A stretch of DNA of 61,316 bases from Lachnospiraceae bacterium. Lineage in GTDB: Bacteria; Bacillota; Clostridia; Lachnospirales; Lachnospiraceae. Below the pieces are notes generated by a model. It did no database searches and was not told the origin of the DNA. It was given only the letters and a program-made list of their open reading frames with translations. Made by a program: the position numbers and the translations under genes. Shown piece after piece: positions 46,539-55,976 of this stretch (positions are counted from its first letter, which is position 1; each line of letters opens with the position of its first letter). The DNA lies in NCBI GenBank assembly GCA_022791575.1, contig JAAVZI010000042.1, positions 1 through 61,316 on the forward strand, read 5' to 3'.

Positions 46539-46625
46539 TAAGGACATTCGGGTTTCGACAAATTTAACCTGTATCTTGTTGTAATATATAAGAAATTCAA
46601 TAAATTTATAGTTGGAGGAAGAAAA

Positions 46626-47420
46626 ATGAGCGAAGTGATTGTAGTAACATCTGGAAAGGGAGGAGTCGGTAAGACTACTACATCGGCCAATGTGGGTACT
46701 GGACTGGCCAAGCTGAATAAAAAGGTTGTTTTGATTGATACGGATATCGGACTTAGGAATCTGGATGTGGTAATGGGACTGGAAAACCGGATTGTATACA
46801 ATCTAGTTGATGTTGTGGAGGGAAACTGTCGTGTAAAGCAGGCACTGATTAAGGATAAACGTCTTTCAGAAAACCTGTTTCTTCTTCCCTCCGCTCAGAC
46901 AAGAGATAAAACTTCTGTTTCACCAGAACAGATGAGGGAATTGACTAGTAAATTAAGGGAAGAATTTGATTACATAATCCTGGACTGTCCGGCAGGAATA
47001 GAGCAGGGCTTTAAGAATGCCATTGCGGGTGCGGATCGGGCGTTGGTGGTGACGACCCCTGAAGTCTCTGCCATTCGTGATGCAGACCGCATTATTGGCC
47101 TTTTAGAAGCTGCAGAAATTAAAAAGTCCAATCTGATTGTAAACCGACTGCGTATGGATATGGTAAAGCGCGGAGACATGATGTCGATTGATGATGTGGT
47201 AGAAATTCTTTCCATTCCGCTCATTGGTGCGGTTCCTGATGATGAGAACATTGTGGTTGCAACTAATCAGGGCGAGCCGCTGGTTGGAAATGATACCCTG
47301 GCAGGACAGGCTTTTATGAATATCTGTCATAGAATTACCGGAGTAGAAGTTCCGTATCTTGACTTGGAAGCAAGAAAAGGACTTTTCAAAAAATTGGGCA
47401 ATGTGTTTAAAAAGAATTAA
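46626..47420 (+). CDS. minD: septum site-determining ATPase MinD
   Basis: Membrane-cycling ATPase that recruits MinC. 264 residues with the deviant Walker A motif SGKGGVGKTTTSANVG (residues 9-24), the A' motif IDTDIGLRNLDVVMG, and a C-terminal amphipathic helix (GLFKKLGNVFKKN) for membrane binding. A strong GGAGGA site precedes the ATG. minE follows after 15 bp. Confidence 0.96.
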   Translation: MSEVIVVTSGKGGVGKTTTSANVGTGLAKLNKKVVLIDTDIGLRNLDVVMGLENRIVYNLVDVVEGNCRVKQALIKDKRLSENLFLLPSAQTRDKTSVSPEQMRELTSKLREEFDYIILDCPAGIEQGFKNAIAGADRALVVTTPEVSAIRDADRIIGLLEAAEIKKSNLIVNRLRMDMVKRGDMMSIDDVVEILSIPLIGAVPDDENIVVATNQGEPLVGNDTLAGQAFMNICHRITGVEVPYLDLEARKGLFKKLGNVFKKN

Positions 47421-47435
47421 AAAGGAGGCTGTAGC

Positions 47436-47720
47436 ATGGGGTTAATGGATTTTTTTAAGAAAAAGAACTCCGGAGAGGTTGCAAAAGACAGAATTAAACT
47501 ATTGCTCATCTCTGACAGGGCCAATTGTTCGCCGGATATTATGGAGAATATAAAGGCTGACATTATTAAAGTGATTTCCAAATATATGGAGATTGATACC
47601 GATGGTCTGGATATCCAGATTACTCAGACTGAATCAGACACCAGTAATGGAACGGTGCCAGCATTGTGTGCCAACATTCCGATCCGGGAGCTGAGAAATG
47701 GAACGCCAAAGAAAGAATAG
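47436..47720 (+). CDS. minE: cell division topological specificity factor MinE
   Basis: 94 residues. The N-terminal amphipathic stretch GLMDFFKKKN would target the membrane. The MinD-stimulating region (DRIKLLLISDRANCSPDIMENIK) and the beta-dimerisation domain follow. The presence of MinE implies an oscillating Min system and not a DivIVA-only one. AAAGGAGG site upstream. Confidence 0.94.
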   Translation: MGLMDFFKKKNSGEVAKDRIKLLLISDRANCSPDIMENIKADIIKVISKYMEIDTDGLDIQITQTESDTSNGTVPALCANIPIRELRNGTPKKE

Positions 47721-47753
47721 GACAGGCACAGCAGACAGAAGGGTGTGTGAAGC

Positions 47754-48866
47754 GTGTTAAAAAGATATCATATCAGAGATTATAAATTTAATATTATACT
47801 GACCGTTTCCGTACTGACCATATTTGGAATTATTCTGGTAGGTAGCGCGAAGCAGTCTGTACAGGGAAAACAGATATTGGGAATGGTGCTGGGTTTATGT
47901 GTAATGGCCGTTGTATCAATGATTGATTATCATTTTATCATGAAATTTTACTGGATTTTGTATGGACTGAATATTGTACTTCTGGTATTGATTCGATTTA
48001 TCGGCAAGGAGGTAAACGGCGCTACCAGATGGATTGAAGTCAGCGGATTCCGGTTTCAGCCTTCTGAACTGACGAAGATTATATTGATACTATTTTTTGC
48101 AAAATATATTATGAAGCATCAGGAAGAATTGAATAAGCCGTTAGTTCTTTTAAGGTGTATAATTTTATTTGCGATGCCTGTCTTTTTGGTTTATAAGCAG
48201 CCAGATCTGTCAACCAGTGTGACATTGGCAGCTGTATTTGCGGCCATGTTGTTTATCGGCGGTTTAAGTTATAAATATATTGCAGGTGTTCTGGCAGTAG
48301 CGGTTCCCGCGGTGGCGATTTTTATGATATTGATTCTGCAGCCTGATCAGAAGATCTTAGAAGGCTTTCAGTATAACCGTATTATGGCCTGGATTCAGCC
48401 AGAGAAGTATGCGGATACTACGGCTTATCAGCAGAATAACAGTATTATGGCAATTGGTTCCGGCAGACTGGGGGGAAAAGGACTCAATAATAATGTAGTT
48501 GGTTCGGTTAAAAATGGTAATTTTATTTCCGAGCCGCAGACGGACTTTATATTTGCCATAGCCGGGGAAGAGACCGGCTTTATCGGCTGCTGTTTTATTA
48601 TTGTTCTGTTGCTGATTATTATTGTACAATGTATTATGACGGCCCGTGATGCAAAAGATCTGGCGGGAGTGGTGATTGCCGCCGGAATGGCGGCATTGAT
48701 CGGATTCCAGAGCTTTTTTAACATGGGGGTTGCAAGCGGGGTGCTTCCTAATACAGGGCTTCCGCTGCCATTTATCAGTTATGGTCTGACTTCTTTGGTC
48801 AGTCTGTATATTGGTATCGGTCTTGTATTAAATGTAGGGTTACAAAGGGAGCGTTATAAATTTTAA
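47754..48866 (+). CDS. rodA: rod-shape determining protein RodA (SEDS glycosyltransferase)
   Basis: SEDS-family peptidoglycan polymerase of 370 residues with about ten membrane helices. Family signatures: FQPSELTKIILILFFA near residue 100, the SEPQTDFIFAIAGEETGF segment near 260, and GLPLPFISYGLTSL near 335. Partner of the PBP2 encoded upstream. The start is best taken as the GTG at 47754 (GTGTTAAAAAGATATC), with AGAAGGGTGTG upstream. Follows minE by 33 bp. Confidence 0.93.
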   Translation: MLKRYHIRDYKFNIILTVSVLTIFGIILVGSAKQSVQGKQILGMVLGLCVMAVVSMIDYHFIMKFYWILYGLNIVLLVLIRFIGKEVNGATRWIEVSGFRFQPSELTKIILILFFAKYIMKHQEELNKPLVLLRCIILFAMPVFLVYKQPDLSTSVTLAAVFAAMLFIGGLSYKYIAGVLAVAVPAVAIFMILILQPDQKILEGFQYNRIMAWIQPEKYADTTAYQQNNSIMAIGSGRLGGKGLNNNVVGSVKNGNFISEPQTDFIFAIAGEETGFIGCCFIIVLLLIIIVQCIMTARDAKDLAGVVIAAGMAALIGFQSFFNMGVASGVLPNTGLPLPFISYGLTSLVSLYIGIGLVLNVGLQRERYKF

Positions 48867-48900
48867 TGGGTAAAAGCAAAAAGTTGAGGAGGTTATGATT

Positions 48901-49296
48901 ATGAATATAGGATTAATAGCACATGATTCTAAGAAAAAGCTGATACAGAATTTCTGTATTGCGTATCGGGGGATATTATGCAAAAACGACTTATATGCGA
49001 CAGGAACAACAGGCAGGCTGATAGAGGAAGTTACCAATCTGTCTATACACAAATACCTGGCAGGCCATTTAGGCGGAGAACAGCAGTTAGGAGCACAGAT
49101 TGAGCATAATCAGATTGATCTGCTGATATTCTTAAGAGATCCTCTGACCCCCAAGTCTCATGAGCCAGATATTAATAATGTGGTTAAGTTATGTGATATT
49201 CATAATATTCCGATTGCAACGAATCTAGCAACTGCAGAACTGCTGATTAAATCATTGGACAGAGGAGATTTAGAGTGGCGTGAAATGTACAAGTAA
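48901..49296 (+). CDS. mgsA: methylglyoxal synthase
   Basis: Converts dihydroxyacetone phosphate to methylglyoxal plus phosphate, a bypass relieving sugar-phosphate stress. 131 residues with NIGLIAHDSKKK, the phosphate-binding ATGTTGRLIEE, GGEQQLGAQI and the catalytic DPLTPKSHEPDINNV motif. ATG 48901 is 8 nt after GAGGAGG; an ATG at 48895 is too close. Position after rodA is common in Lachnospiraceae, although no functional link to shape is known. Confidence 0.94.
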   Translation: MNIGLIAHDSKKKLIQNFCIAYRGILCKNDLYATGTTGRLIEEVTNLSIHKYLAGHLGGEQQLGAQIEHNQIDLLIFLRDPLTPKSHEPDINNVVKLCDIHNIPIATNLATAELLIKSLDRGDLEWREMYK

Positions 49297-50266
49297 GCTG
49301 AAAAAAGGAATGATCCTGTTGTTGTCTGCAGCATTGTTATCCGGCTGCAGTTCAGGGAAGCTTATAAAAGAATATAAGGAAAGCGACAATGGAAGCGTCT
49401 GGAAAGCACAGGGAAGCCAGGGAAGAAGCGCTGGAATGGCGGTGGATTTATGTGTAGCCAGCGCAGATACGATTCCAGAGGATGTGGGAAGTATGGCAGG
49501 GGCAGGTTCAGCCGGACTTTTTGATATTAGCAACAAAAGAGTGCTCTATGCGTTCCAGATTCATGAGAAAATGTATCCGGCCAGCATTACGAAGCTGATG
49601 ACAGCATTGCTGTTCTTAGAAAGCTATCAGGGTGATTTTTCGGAAATGATTACAGCCAGCAGCCAGGTGGCGATTAAGGAATCCGGTGCCCAGCTCTGCG
49701 GCTATAAGGCAGGAGACCAAGTGACCTTAGATCAGCTGCTTAACGGCCTGCTGATTTATTCAGGAAATGACGCGGCAGTTATGATTGCAGAGTATACGGC
49801 CGGCAGTGTGGACGAATTTGTATCCAGAATGAATCAGAGGGCGGTGCAGTTAGGAGCGACTAATACACATTTTGTCAATCCGCATGGCCTGCATGATGAC
49901 GCACATTATACAACTGCTTATGATTTGTATCTGATCTTCCAGCAGGTTATGAAATATGACAAATTCAGAGAAATCATCAATAAAAAAGAATATGAAGGAG
50001 AATACAAGCAGGCAAACGGTAAAAATAAAACAGTAAAGTGGGAATCTACGAATCTGTTTCTGACAGGAGATAAGGAAACTCCTCAGGGTGTAGTTGTGAT
50101 AGGCGGCAAGACCGGTACGACAAAGTCCGCTGGCTCCTGCTTAATTTTGCTGTCCCAGAACGGGCAGGGCAATAATTATGTATCTATTGTATTAAGGGAT
50201 ACTAATAAAGATACATTATATGAGGATATGACGAAATTATTGGTAAAATCGACAAATAGTGATTGA
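49280..50266 (+). CDS. D-alanyl-D-alanine carboxypeptidase, lipoprotein (S11)
   Basis: Trims pentapeptide side chains of peptidoglycan. 328 residues with a GTG start overlapping mgsA by 17 bp. The signal sequence ends in lipobox LLSGC (Cys23), so it is lipid-anchored. Active-site motifs are SITK (in PASITKLMTAL near residue 95), SGN (YSGNDAAVMIAE near 155) and KTGTT (near 275). It lacks the long C-terminal domain of larger DacA proteins. It closes the wall-synthesis operon. Confidence 0.9.
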   Translation: MKCTSKLKKGMILLLSAALLSGCSSGKLIKEYKESDNGSVWKAQGSQGRSAGMAVDLCVASADTIPEDVGSMAGAGSAGLFDISNKRVLYAFQIHEKMYPASITKLMTALLFLESYQGDFSEMITASSQVAIKESGAQLCGYKAGDQVTLDQLLNGLLIYSGNDAAVMIAEYTAGSVDEFVSRMNQRAVQLGATNTHFVNPHGLHDDAHYTTAYDLYLIFQQVMKYDKFREIINKKEYEGEYKQANGKNKTVKWESTNLFLTGDKETPQGVVVIGGKTGTTKSAGSCLILLSQNGQGNNYVSIVLRDTNKDTLYEDMTKLLVKSTNSD

Positions 50267-50291
50267 AATTTGCCGGGATTTCTTGTATACT
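50263..50291 (+). promoter_or_regulatory. putative promoter for the P-loop gene
   Basis: TTGAAA (50263-50268, overlapping the previous stop) and TATACT (50286-50291) with a 17-nt spacer, about 105 bp before the next ATG. Confidence 0.55.
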
Positions 50292-50396
50292 TATCCTATA
50301 ACCAAAGGGTGCATGGCAGTAAATGTGCTCTGTATTAGGTAGATATCATGATATATTCAGAAAATCGGCACAAAAATTGGACAGGAGGTAACAGGT

Positions 50397-50816
50397 ATGA
50401 TTCAGTTAATTGTAGGGGTAAAGGGAAAGGGAAAGACGAAGCAGCTGTTGGATAAGGTGAATGCAGAGATTAAGACTGCAAATGGTAATCTGGTTTATAT
50501 TGATAAGAGCCTTCGCCATATGCATGATTTGAGTAATAAGGTGCGCCTTATTAATATTTCCGATTATCCAATTGGGAATTGCGATGAGTTTGTCGGCTTC
50601 TTATGCGGTATTCTTTCCTCTGATAATGATTTGGAGCAGATTTATCTGGACAGTTTTCTGACAATTGCAGGTTTAGAGGGCAGCGATATCACAGAAACGA
50701 TTGACAAGCTTGCAAGAATTACAGATAAATTCAAAACGGATTTAATTATTAGTATCTCTATGGATGAGAAGGATTTACCAGAGAATGCGAAGCCTTTTGT
50801 AATGGTTTCTTTATAA
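50397..50816 (+). CDS. small P-loop protein of unknown function
   Basis: 139 residues beginning with a Walker A-like loop (GVKGKGKTKQLLDK, residues 7-20), followed by alternating strands and helices including LEQIYLDSFLTIAG, which may act as a Walker B strand. This is short for a complete NTPase. No membrane segment. I do not recognise a named family. ACAGGAGG precedes the ATG. It is monocistronic between its own promoter and the terminator at 50826. Confidence 0.75.
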   Translation: MIQLIVGVKGKGKTKQLLDKVNAEIKTANGNLVYIDKSLRHMHDLSNKVRLINISDYPIGNCDEFVGFLCGILSSDNDLEQIYLDSFLTIAGLEGSDITETIDKLARITDKFKTDLIISISMDEKDLPENAKPFVMVSL

Positions 50817-50825
50817 TAGTACATA

Positions 50826-50854
50826 AAAATACCCGCGGATTCAGCGGGTATTTT
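50826..50854. terminator. bidirectional terminator
   Basis: AAAATACCCGC and GCGGGTATTTT form a perfect 11-bp stem around a 7-nt loop, with A and T runs on both sides. Serves the P-loop gene and the convergent small membrane gene. Confidence 0.9.
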
Positions 50855-50881
50855 TATTGGGAAAATCTGAATAAGCCTTTA

Positions 50882-51100
50882 TTACTGTTGTTGTTTTCCC
50901 ATAGAGCCGATGCGGCCAAAATAACTGATTAAGTAAAGGCCGACAATACCTACAATGGCATAAATGATTCTTGAGAACCAGGTCATATTACCAAAGAGGA
51001 AGGCTACTAGGTTAAAATTGAAGAACCCAATCAGCCCCCAGTTAATGGTGCCGATTATGGCAATGACCAGGACTGTATAATCAAGACCACGTGAATCCAT
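50882..51100 (-). CDS. DUF378 small membrane protein
   Basis: 72 residues with two hydrophobic helices (about 8-30 and 40-62), matching DUF378 (DYTVLVIAIIGTINWGLIG, then IIYAIVGIVGLYLI). Function unknown. The ATG at 51100 follows AAAGGAGG. The open frame extends 5' to 51160, but that part is the leader holding a copy of the hairpin repeat. It is the only minus-strand gene between 27 and 61 kb. Confidence 0.82.
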   Translation of the reverse strand: MDSRGLDYTVLVIAIIGTINWGLIGFFNFNLVAFLFGNMTWFSRIIYAIVGIVGLYLISYFGRIGSMGKQQQ

Positions 51101-51115
51101 CTGTATTCCTCCTTT

Positions 51116-51143
51116 CTGTCCACCAGTCAAAGGAAGGGGACTT
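51116..51143 (-). repeat. diverged copy of the 29-nt hairpin repeat
   Basis: On the minus strand AAGTCCCCTTCC, then GGTGGACAG, matches the repeat at 9838-9938, with GTCC/GGAC ends kept. It lies in the leader 15 bp before the DUF378 start, and its end adjoins the ribosome site. The rest of 51144-51438 is AT-rich, with only a possible promoter at 51331-51359. Confidence 0.65.
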
Positions 51144-51330
51144 ACCTTTACTGTTTTCATTCATCTTTAAAGATTTTATTTATAATAGATATATTATAAA
51201 AGAATAAAACCAGGCTTTATTCCTTGCTATTATTGTGGATTTTTTTTGTAGAAATATGATGGAAAACCATGGAAATTTTTATTGATCATTTGATAAGATT
51301 TTAATTCTTTATAAACAGATGCTCCTGCTA

Positions 51331-51359
51331 TTGAAAACTTTCTATAAATATGGTATTGT
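51331..51359 (+). promoter_or_regulatory. putative promoter for panB operon
   Basis: TTGAAA (51331-51336) and TATTGT (51354-51359), spacer 17 nt, about 80 bp upstream of panB. Confidence 0.45.
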
Positions 51360-51438
51360 TTAAATCGGAGCGGTATCCGTCCTGGATGGTAATGAATTCA
51401 GAGTATACGGAATTGCATCTGAAAAGGAGGAATGGAAT

Positions 51439-52275
51439 ATGAAGAACACAGTTGTCACGTTTCAGCAGGCAAAGGCGGAGGGAAAGAAAATCAGTATGAT
51501 TACGGCTTATGATTATTCTATGGCTAAACTGATTGACGGTGCCGAAGTGAATGCCATTCTGGTGGGAGATTCTTTAGGGATGGTTATGCTGGGGTATGAG
51601 GACACTCTGTCTGTAACGATGGAAGATATGATTCATCATACGGCTGCAGTCTCCAGAGGTGCCAGAAATGCCCTAATTGTATCGGATCTGCCTTTTATGT
51701 CGTATCAGACTTCGGTGTACGATGCGGTTGTCAATGCAGGCAGGCTGATGAAGGAAGGAAGAGCCAATGCAGTGAAATTAGAGGGTGGAAAGCGGTTTGA
51801 AGAACATATACGAGCTATTGTAGACGCATCCATACCAGTTATGGGACATATAGGAATGACCCCCCAGTCAGTTCATGCATTCGGCGGTTTTAAAGTGCAG
51901 GGAAGAAGTGAGGAAGCTGCAAAACAGCTGTTAGAGGATGCATTGGCAGTAGAGCAGGCAGGTGCATTTGCTGTGGTTTTGGAATGTGTACCAGCAGCAT
52001 TGGCTAAACTGGTAACTGAAAAACTTTATATACCTACGATTGGAATCGGTGCCGGTGCAGATTGTGATGGACAGGTGCTGGTATATCAGGATATGCTTGG
52101 AATGTTCAAAGATTTTACTCCGAAATTTGCTAAACAGTTTGCAGATGCGGGGCAGGTAATCAAGGAAGGAGTCCGGCATTATATAGAAGAAGTACAGACT
52201 GGAACATTTCCGGCAAAAGAACATACGTTCAAGATAGATGAAGAAGTGATACAGAAGCTTTATGAACAGGTTTGA
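51439..52275 (+). CDS. panB: 3-methyl-2-oxobutanoate hydroxymethyltransferase
   Basis: First committed step of pantothenate synthesis, ketopantoate from ketoisovalerate and methylene-THF. 278 residues; motifs [14 protein letters not shown] near residue 20, [13 protein letters not shown] near 40, [16 protein letters not shown] near 137 and [20 protein letters not shown] near 197. AAAGGAGG before the ATG. First gene of panB-panC-panD-coaBC. Confidence 0.96.
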   Translation: MKNTVVTFQQAKAEGKKISMITAYDYSMAKLIDGAEVNAILVGDSLGMVMLGYEDTLSVTMEDMIHHTAAVSRGARNALIVSDLPFMSYQTSVYDAVVNAGRLMKEGRANAVKLEGGKRFEEHIRAIVDASIPVMGHIGMTPQSVHAFGGFKVQGRSEEAAKQLLEDALAVEQAGAFAVVLECVPAALAKLVTEKLYIPTIGIGAGADCDGQVLVYQDMLGMFKDFTPKFAKQFADAGQVIKEGVRHYIEEVQTGTFPAKEHTFKIDEEVIQKLYEQV

Positions 52276-52298
52276 TAGAGAACTGGAGGAATAAAGAT

Positions 52299-53147
52299 AT
52301 GAAAACGGCAGATAATGTAGAACAGATCAGGGATATTGTCAGATTTTGGAGAAAAGAGGGGTTAACGATTGGATTTGTGCCGACTATGGGCTATCTGCAT
52401 GAAGGACACCAGAGTCTGATCCGGCGTGCTGCCAGTGAAAATGACAGGATAGTGGTCAGTGTGTTTGTGAATAAAATGCAGTTTGGACCGGCAGAGGATT
52501 TTGCCTCTTATCCAAGAGACTTTCAAAGGGATTGTGAAAAATGTCAGGAAGCAGGGGCTGATTTGGTATTCCATCCAACGGACGAAGAGATGTATCAGCC
52601 TGATTTTTCTTCCTTTGTGGATATGACCGGCTTGACGGAAGGGCTTTGCGGCAGATCTCGCCCCATTCATTTTCGAGGCGTCTGCACGGTGGTAACCAAG
52701 TTATTTCATATTGTGAGTCCTGACCGCGCTTATTTTGGACAGAAGGATGCACAGCAGCTGGCAGTGATTACCCGCATGGCAAGAGATTTGAATATGGGAA
52801 TTGAGATTGTGGGCTGCCCAATTGTACGGGAAGCAGATGGGCTGGCGAAGAGTTCTAGGAATACGTATCTGAATGAGGAAGAAAGAAAAGCAGCCTTGAT
52901 TTTATCACGGTCTTTAACAGAAGCCAGGCAGAAAATAGAAGCAGGAGAACGCTCTGTATCAGTAATTGAAACGTATATAAAAGAGCGGATTGCTGAAGAA
53001 AAGCTGGCGCGACTTGATTATGCAAGCGTAGTATCCTGGCCGGATCTGAAGGAAAAAGAAGTCATTGACGGACCTGTTCTTACTGCAATTGCCGTTTATA
53101 TCGGAAAGACCAGATTAATTGATAACTTTATCATATCAGAAGTATAG
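52299..53147 (+). CDS. panC: pantothenate synthetase
   Basis: Joins pantoate and beta-alanine using ATP. 282 residues with FVPTMGYLHEGHQSLIRRA (HIGH-type), YFGQKDAQQLAVI and the KSSRNTYL (KMSKS-type) motif. ATG 52299 has GGAGGA 8 nt upstream; the frame opens at 52272 inside the panB end but without a site. Confidence 0.96.
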   Translation: MKTADNVEQIRDIVRFWRKEGLTIGFVPTMGYLHEGHQSLIRRAASENDRIVVSVFVNKMQFGPAEDFASYPRDFQRDCEKCQEAGADLVFHPTDEEMYQPDFSSFVDMTGLTEGLCGRSRPIHFRGVCTVVTKLFHIVSPDRAYFGQKDAQQLAVITRMARDLNMGIEIVGCPIVREADGLAKSSRNTYLNEEERKAALILSRSLTEARQKIEAGERSVSVIETYIKERIAEEKLARLDYASVVSWPDLKEKEVIDGPVLTAIAVYIGKTRLIDNFIISEV

Positions 53148-53163
53148 ATAAGGGGAATGAACT

Positions 53164-53547
53164 ATGAATATAACGATGTTGAAGAGTAAGATACACCGGG
53201 CGGTAGTCAGTCAGGCAGAATTGAATTATGTAGGAAGCATTACAGTAGATTCAGCCCTTCTGGAGGCTTCCAGTATCCGTGAATATGAAAAGGTTCAGGT
53301 AGTGGATGTGGAGGCTGGAACCCGGCTTGAGACTTATACCATTGCCGGAGAAGCTGGTTCTGGTATTATCTGTTTGAATGGTGCAGCTGCAAGGCTCGTA
53401 CAGCCAGGCGATCATGTAATTATTATGGCTTATGCAGATATGACTCCAGAGGAAGCAGATCATTTTCAGCCCAAAGTTGTATTTGTCAATGAAGAAAATA
53501 AGATAGAAAAAATTGCCAGTTATGAAAAACATGGAGAGTTAGGGTAA
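53164..53547 (+). CDS. panD: aspartate 1-decarboxylase (pyruvoyl)
   Basis: Makes beta-alanine from aspartate. 127 residues; the proenzyme is cleaved between Gly24 and Ser25 in NYVGSITVD to form the pyruvoyl group. [21 protein letters not shown] is the C-terminal signature. 16 bp after panC. Confidence 0.96.
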   Translation: MNITMLKSKIHRAVVSQAELNYVGSITVDSALLEASSIREYEKVQVVDVEAGTRLETYTIAGEAGSGIICLNGAAARLVQPGDHVIIMAYADMTPEEADHFQPKVVFVNEENKIEKIASYEKHGELG

Positions 53548-53574
53548 AAGCTGGATGGAAAGTGGAAGATAGTT

Positions 53575-54804
53575 ATGTTAAAAGGAAAAACGATTCTATT
53601 AGGAGTAACCGGAAGCATTGCGGCCTATAAAGCAGCAGGGCTTGCCAGCCTATTGAAAAAACAGCATGCAACGGTACATGTAATTATGACCAAGAATGCC
53701 TGTCAGTTTATCAATCCTATTACCTTTGAAAGCCTCTGCGGAACCAAATGCTTGGTGGATACGTTCGACCGCAACTTTGAATTTCAGGTAGAGCATGTAG
53801 CGCTGGCCAAGCAGGCGGATCTGGTAATAGTGGCGCCAGCCAGCGCTGACTGCATTGGCAAAATGGCCTGTGGAATAGCAGATGATATGCTGACAACAAC
53901 TATTTTGGCCTGTAAATGTCCGAAACTCATCGCACCTGCTATGAATACAAGAATGTATGAAAATCCCTTGGTACAGGATAATTTGAAGAAATTAAAATAC
54001 TACGGTTTTACGATTGCAGAACCGGCTGTGGGTTATCTGGCCTGCGGAGATACCGGAGCCGGGAAAATGTTAGAGCCGCAGGTTCTGCTTTCGTATATTC
54101 TAAGGGAAGCAGCCTTTGAGAAGGATCTGAAAGGAAAAAGGGTTCTAGTTACTGCTGGTGCAACCCGCGAAGCCATTGACCCTGTCCGCTTCATAACCAA
54201 CCACTCTACAGGAAAAATGGGGTATGCCATTGCGAAGATGGCGATGCTGCGCGGAGCAGAAGTTACAGTAATCAGCGGTCATACAGAGGCAGAGCTGCCG
54301 ATGTTCGTAAGAAATATTTCAGTCAGCAGTGCCGCAGAAATGTTTCAGGCAGTTTGTGAGGAACTGCATCTGTCTGATGGCAGGCAAGAGGGAGTATCAC
54401 AACAGCCGGATATTATTATTAAATGTGCGGCTGTTGCTGATTATACTCCTAAGGAAACAGCAGCAGAGAAAATAAAAAAGAAGATGGATACAGAATTGTC
54501 CCTGGAGTTAGCTAGAACGAACGATATCTTGAAGTATATCGGTGAGCATAAGAGCAAAAAGCAGTTTGTATGTGGATTTTCTATGGAAACAGAGAATCTG
54601 CTTGAGAATTCCAGGGCGAAGTTAGAAAAAAAGAATGTAGATATGATAGCTGCGAATAATCTGAAGACCGAAGGCGCCGGTTTTGGGACAGATACCAATG
54701 TCTTAACGTTAATTACTAGAGACAGGATCCGGGAACTTCCTATCATGAGCAAAGAGAAAGCAGCCGGATATCTTTTGGATTATATTATAGAATTGATGGA
54801 ATGA
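53575..54804 (+). CDS. coaBC: bifunctional phosphopantothenoylcysteine decarboxylase/synthase
   Basis: Two CoA steps in one 409-residue protein. The N-terminal CoaC flavoprotein domain has GVTGSIAAYKA, APAMNTRMYENP and the catalytic-Cys flap LACGDTGAGKM. The C-terminal CoaB domain starts about residue 185 (KRVLVTAGATREAIDPVRFI). With panBCD upstream and coaD at 25 kb, only pantothenate kinase, ketopantoate reductase and dephospho-CoA kinase are missing from the window. Confidence 0.95.
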   Translation: MLKGKTILLGVTGSIAAYKAAGLASLLKKQHATVHVIMTKNACQFINPITFESLCGTKCLVDTFDRNFEFQVEHVALAKQADLVIVAPASADCIGKMACGIADDMLTTTILACKCPKLIAPAMNTRMYENPLVQDNLKKLKYYGFTIAEPAVGYLACGDTGAGKMLEPQVLLSYILREAAFEKDLKGKRVLVTAGATREAIDPVRFITNHSTGKMGYAIAKMAMLRGAEVTVISGHTEAELPMFVRNISVSSAAEMFQAVCEELHLSDGRQEGVSQQPDIIIKCAAVADYTPKETAAEKIKKKMDTELSLELARTNDILKYIGEHKSKKQFVCGFSMETENLLENSRAKLEKKNVDMIAANNLKTEGAGFGTDTNVLTLITRDRIRELPIMSKEKAAGYLLDYIIELME

Positions 54805-54893
54805 AAGGACCCTATGAAGCATAAAAATTCTGATCATGTGCAAATGGAGAACCGCTGGTGTACAGCATAACAGCATAGCAGGAGGCGGATTCT

Positions 54894-55833
54894 ATTGTAG
54901 AGCGGATACGGAAAAACGAACCAACATTTTCTTCCTATACGGTATGTATTACTGATTTTGGAGCCAGGAGCAGTCAGGAAAGCAATCTGCCATGTCAGCA
55001 GCCACAAAGGTGGAGGAACAATATGGACAGTCTCATGTTCTTACGCGATTTGAGGGAATAGAACTGATAAACGATTCTCCGTTTCTATATGCCTATGGAA
55101 AGGAAAACATAGCAATTACCGGGCCGGGAACGATAGACGGGCAGGCCAGTAATCAATACTGGCATTCATGGAAGAATCAGAGAAATCCCCGTCCTCAGGA
55201 GGCTGCAAGAATTCGCTTGATTGTTGAGGGAGAACAGAATGTGCCAGTGGAACAGAGAATTTATGGAGAAGCCAGTGGAAAGCCTGGAGAATGCAGTAAT
55301 GGTTACCTCCGGCCATCCTTTGTGGAGCCTTATCACTGCAGGCATGTACTGGCTGTGAGATTGATGTAGGAGATGACTGCATTGCGATTAAAAGCGGGCG
55401 TAACCAGGATGCCAGAAGAATTGGCAGAGGAACGAAGAGGGTCGTGATTCAGAATAATATGTTTAGGGACGGACACGGCGGGATTACAATAGGGAGTGAA
55501 ATTACCGGAGGAGTGCAGAAGGTTTATGTGAGAGATAACATAATGGATAGTCCTAGACTCTGGTCAGCCTTTCGGTTTAAGTCGAATGGGATTTGGGGAG
55601 GCTTGGTAGATCATTGTTATTATGCCGACAATCAGATTAGGCAGTTGGAGAATGGGAGAACGTGTGTTCTGGTTGAGGCTGATTATGAGATCAAAATCGA
55701 ATGGGCAGTTTTTACAGATAGGAATGTGAATTATCAGGAAGAACTGCCAGGGTTTCGTCATATTTATATGAAAGGACTGGGGCAGGAGGATATTACTGTC
55801 GTAGGGGAAATATTTCACCGGAAATCTATGTGA
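54894..55833 (+). pseudogene. GH28 (polygalacturonase-type) glycosidase pseudogene
   Basis: Fragments of one GH28 protein appear in order but in different frames. They are TDFGARSSQESN, then KGGGTIW in another frame, then VLTRFEGIELINDSP with YGKENIAITGPGTIDGQASN to a stop at 55369. Finally come VGDDCIAIKSGRN and RDGHGGITIGSE to 55833. The catalytic Asp pair (GDDC) and His (GHGG) regions survive, but at least three frameshifts or deletions (about 54990-55040 and 55330-55350) break the gene. The length is about two thirds of a normal enzyme. The AGGAGG site remains, followed by ATT where a start is expected. Confidence 0.82.
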
Positions 55834-55837
55834 TTTC

Positions 55838-55866
55838 TTGACAGAATGGAAAAAGTTGGGTATACT
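55838..55866 (+). promoter_or_regulatory. promoter for the CaCA exchanger gene
   Basis: TTGACA (55838-55843) and TATACT (55861-55866), spacer 17 nt. The leader of about 105 nt has no structure I can name. Confidence 0.75.
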
Positions 55867-55976
55867 TTTTTTGTTACATAAACAAGTACTGGATTGGTTG
55901 ATATGGCAATATAAGGCTGTCTGGTTAGTTATGTATTGATTATCATACTTCGTAGCAAATAAAAAGGAGAAAAGTT

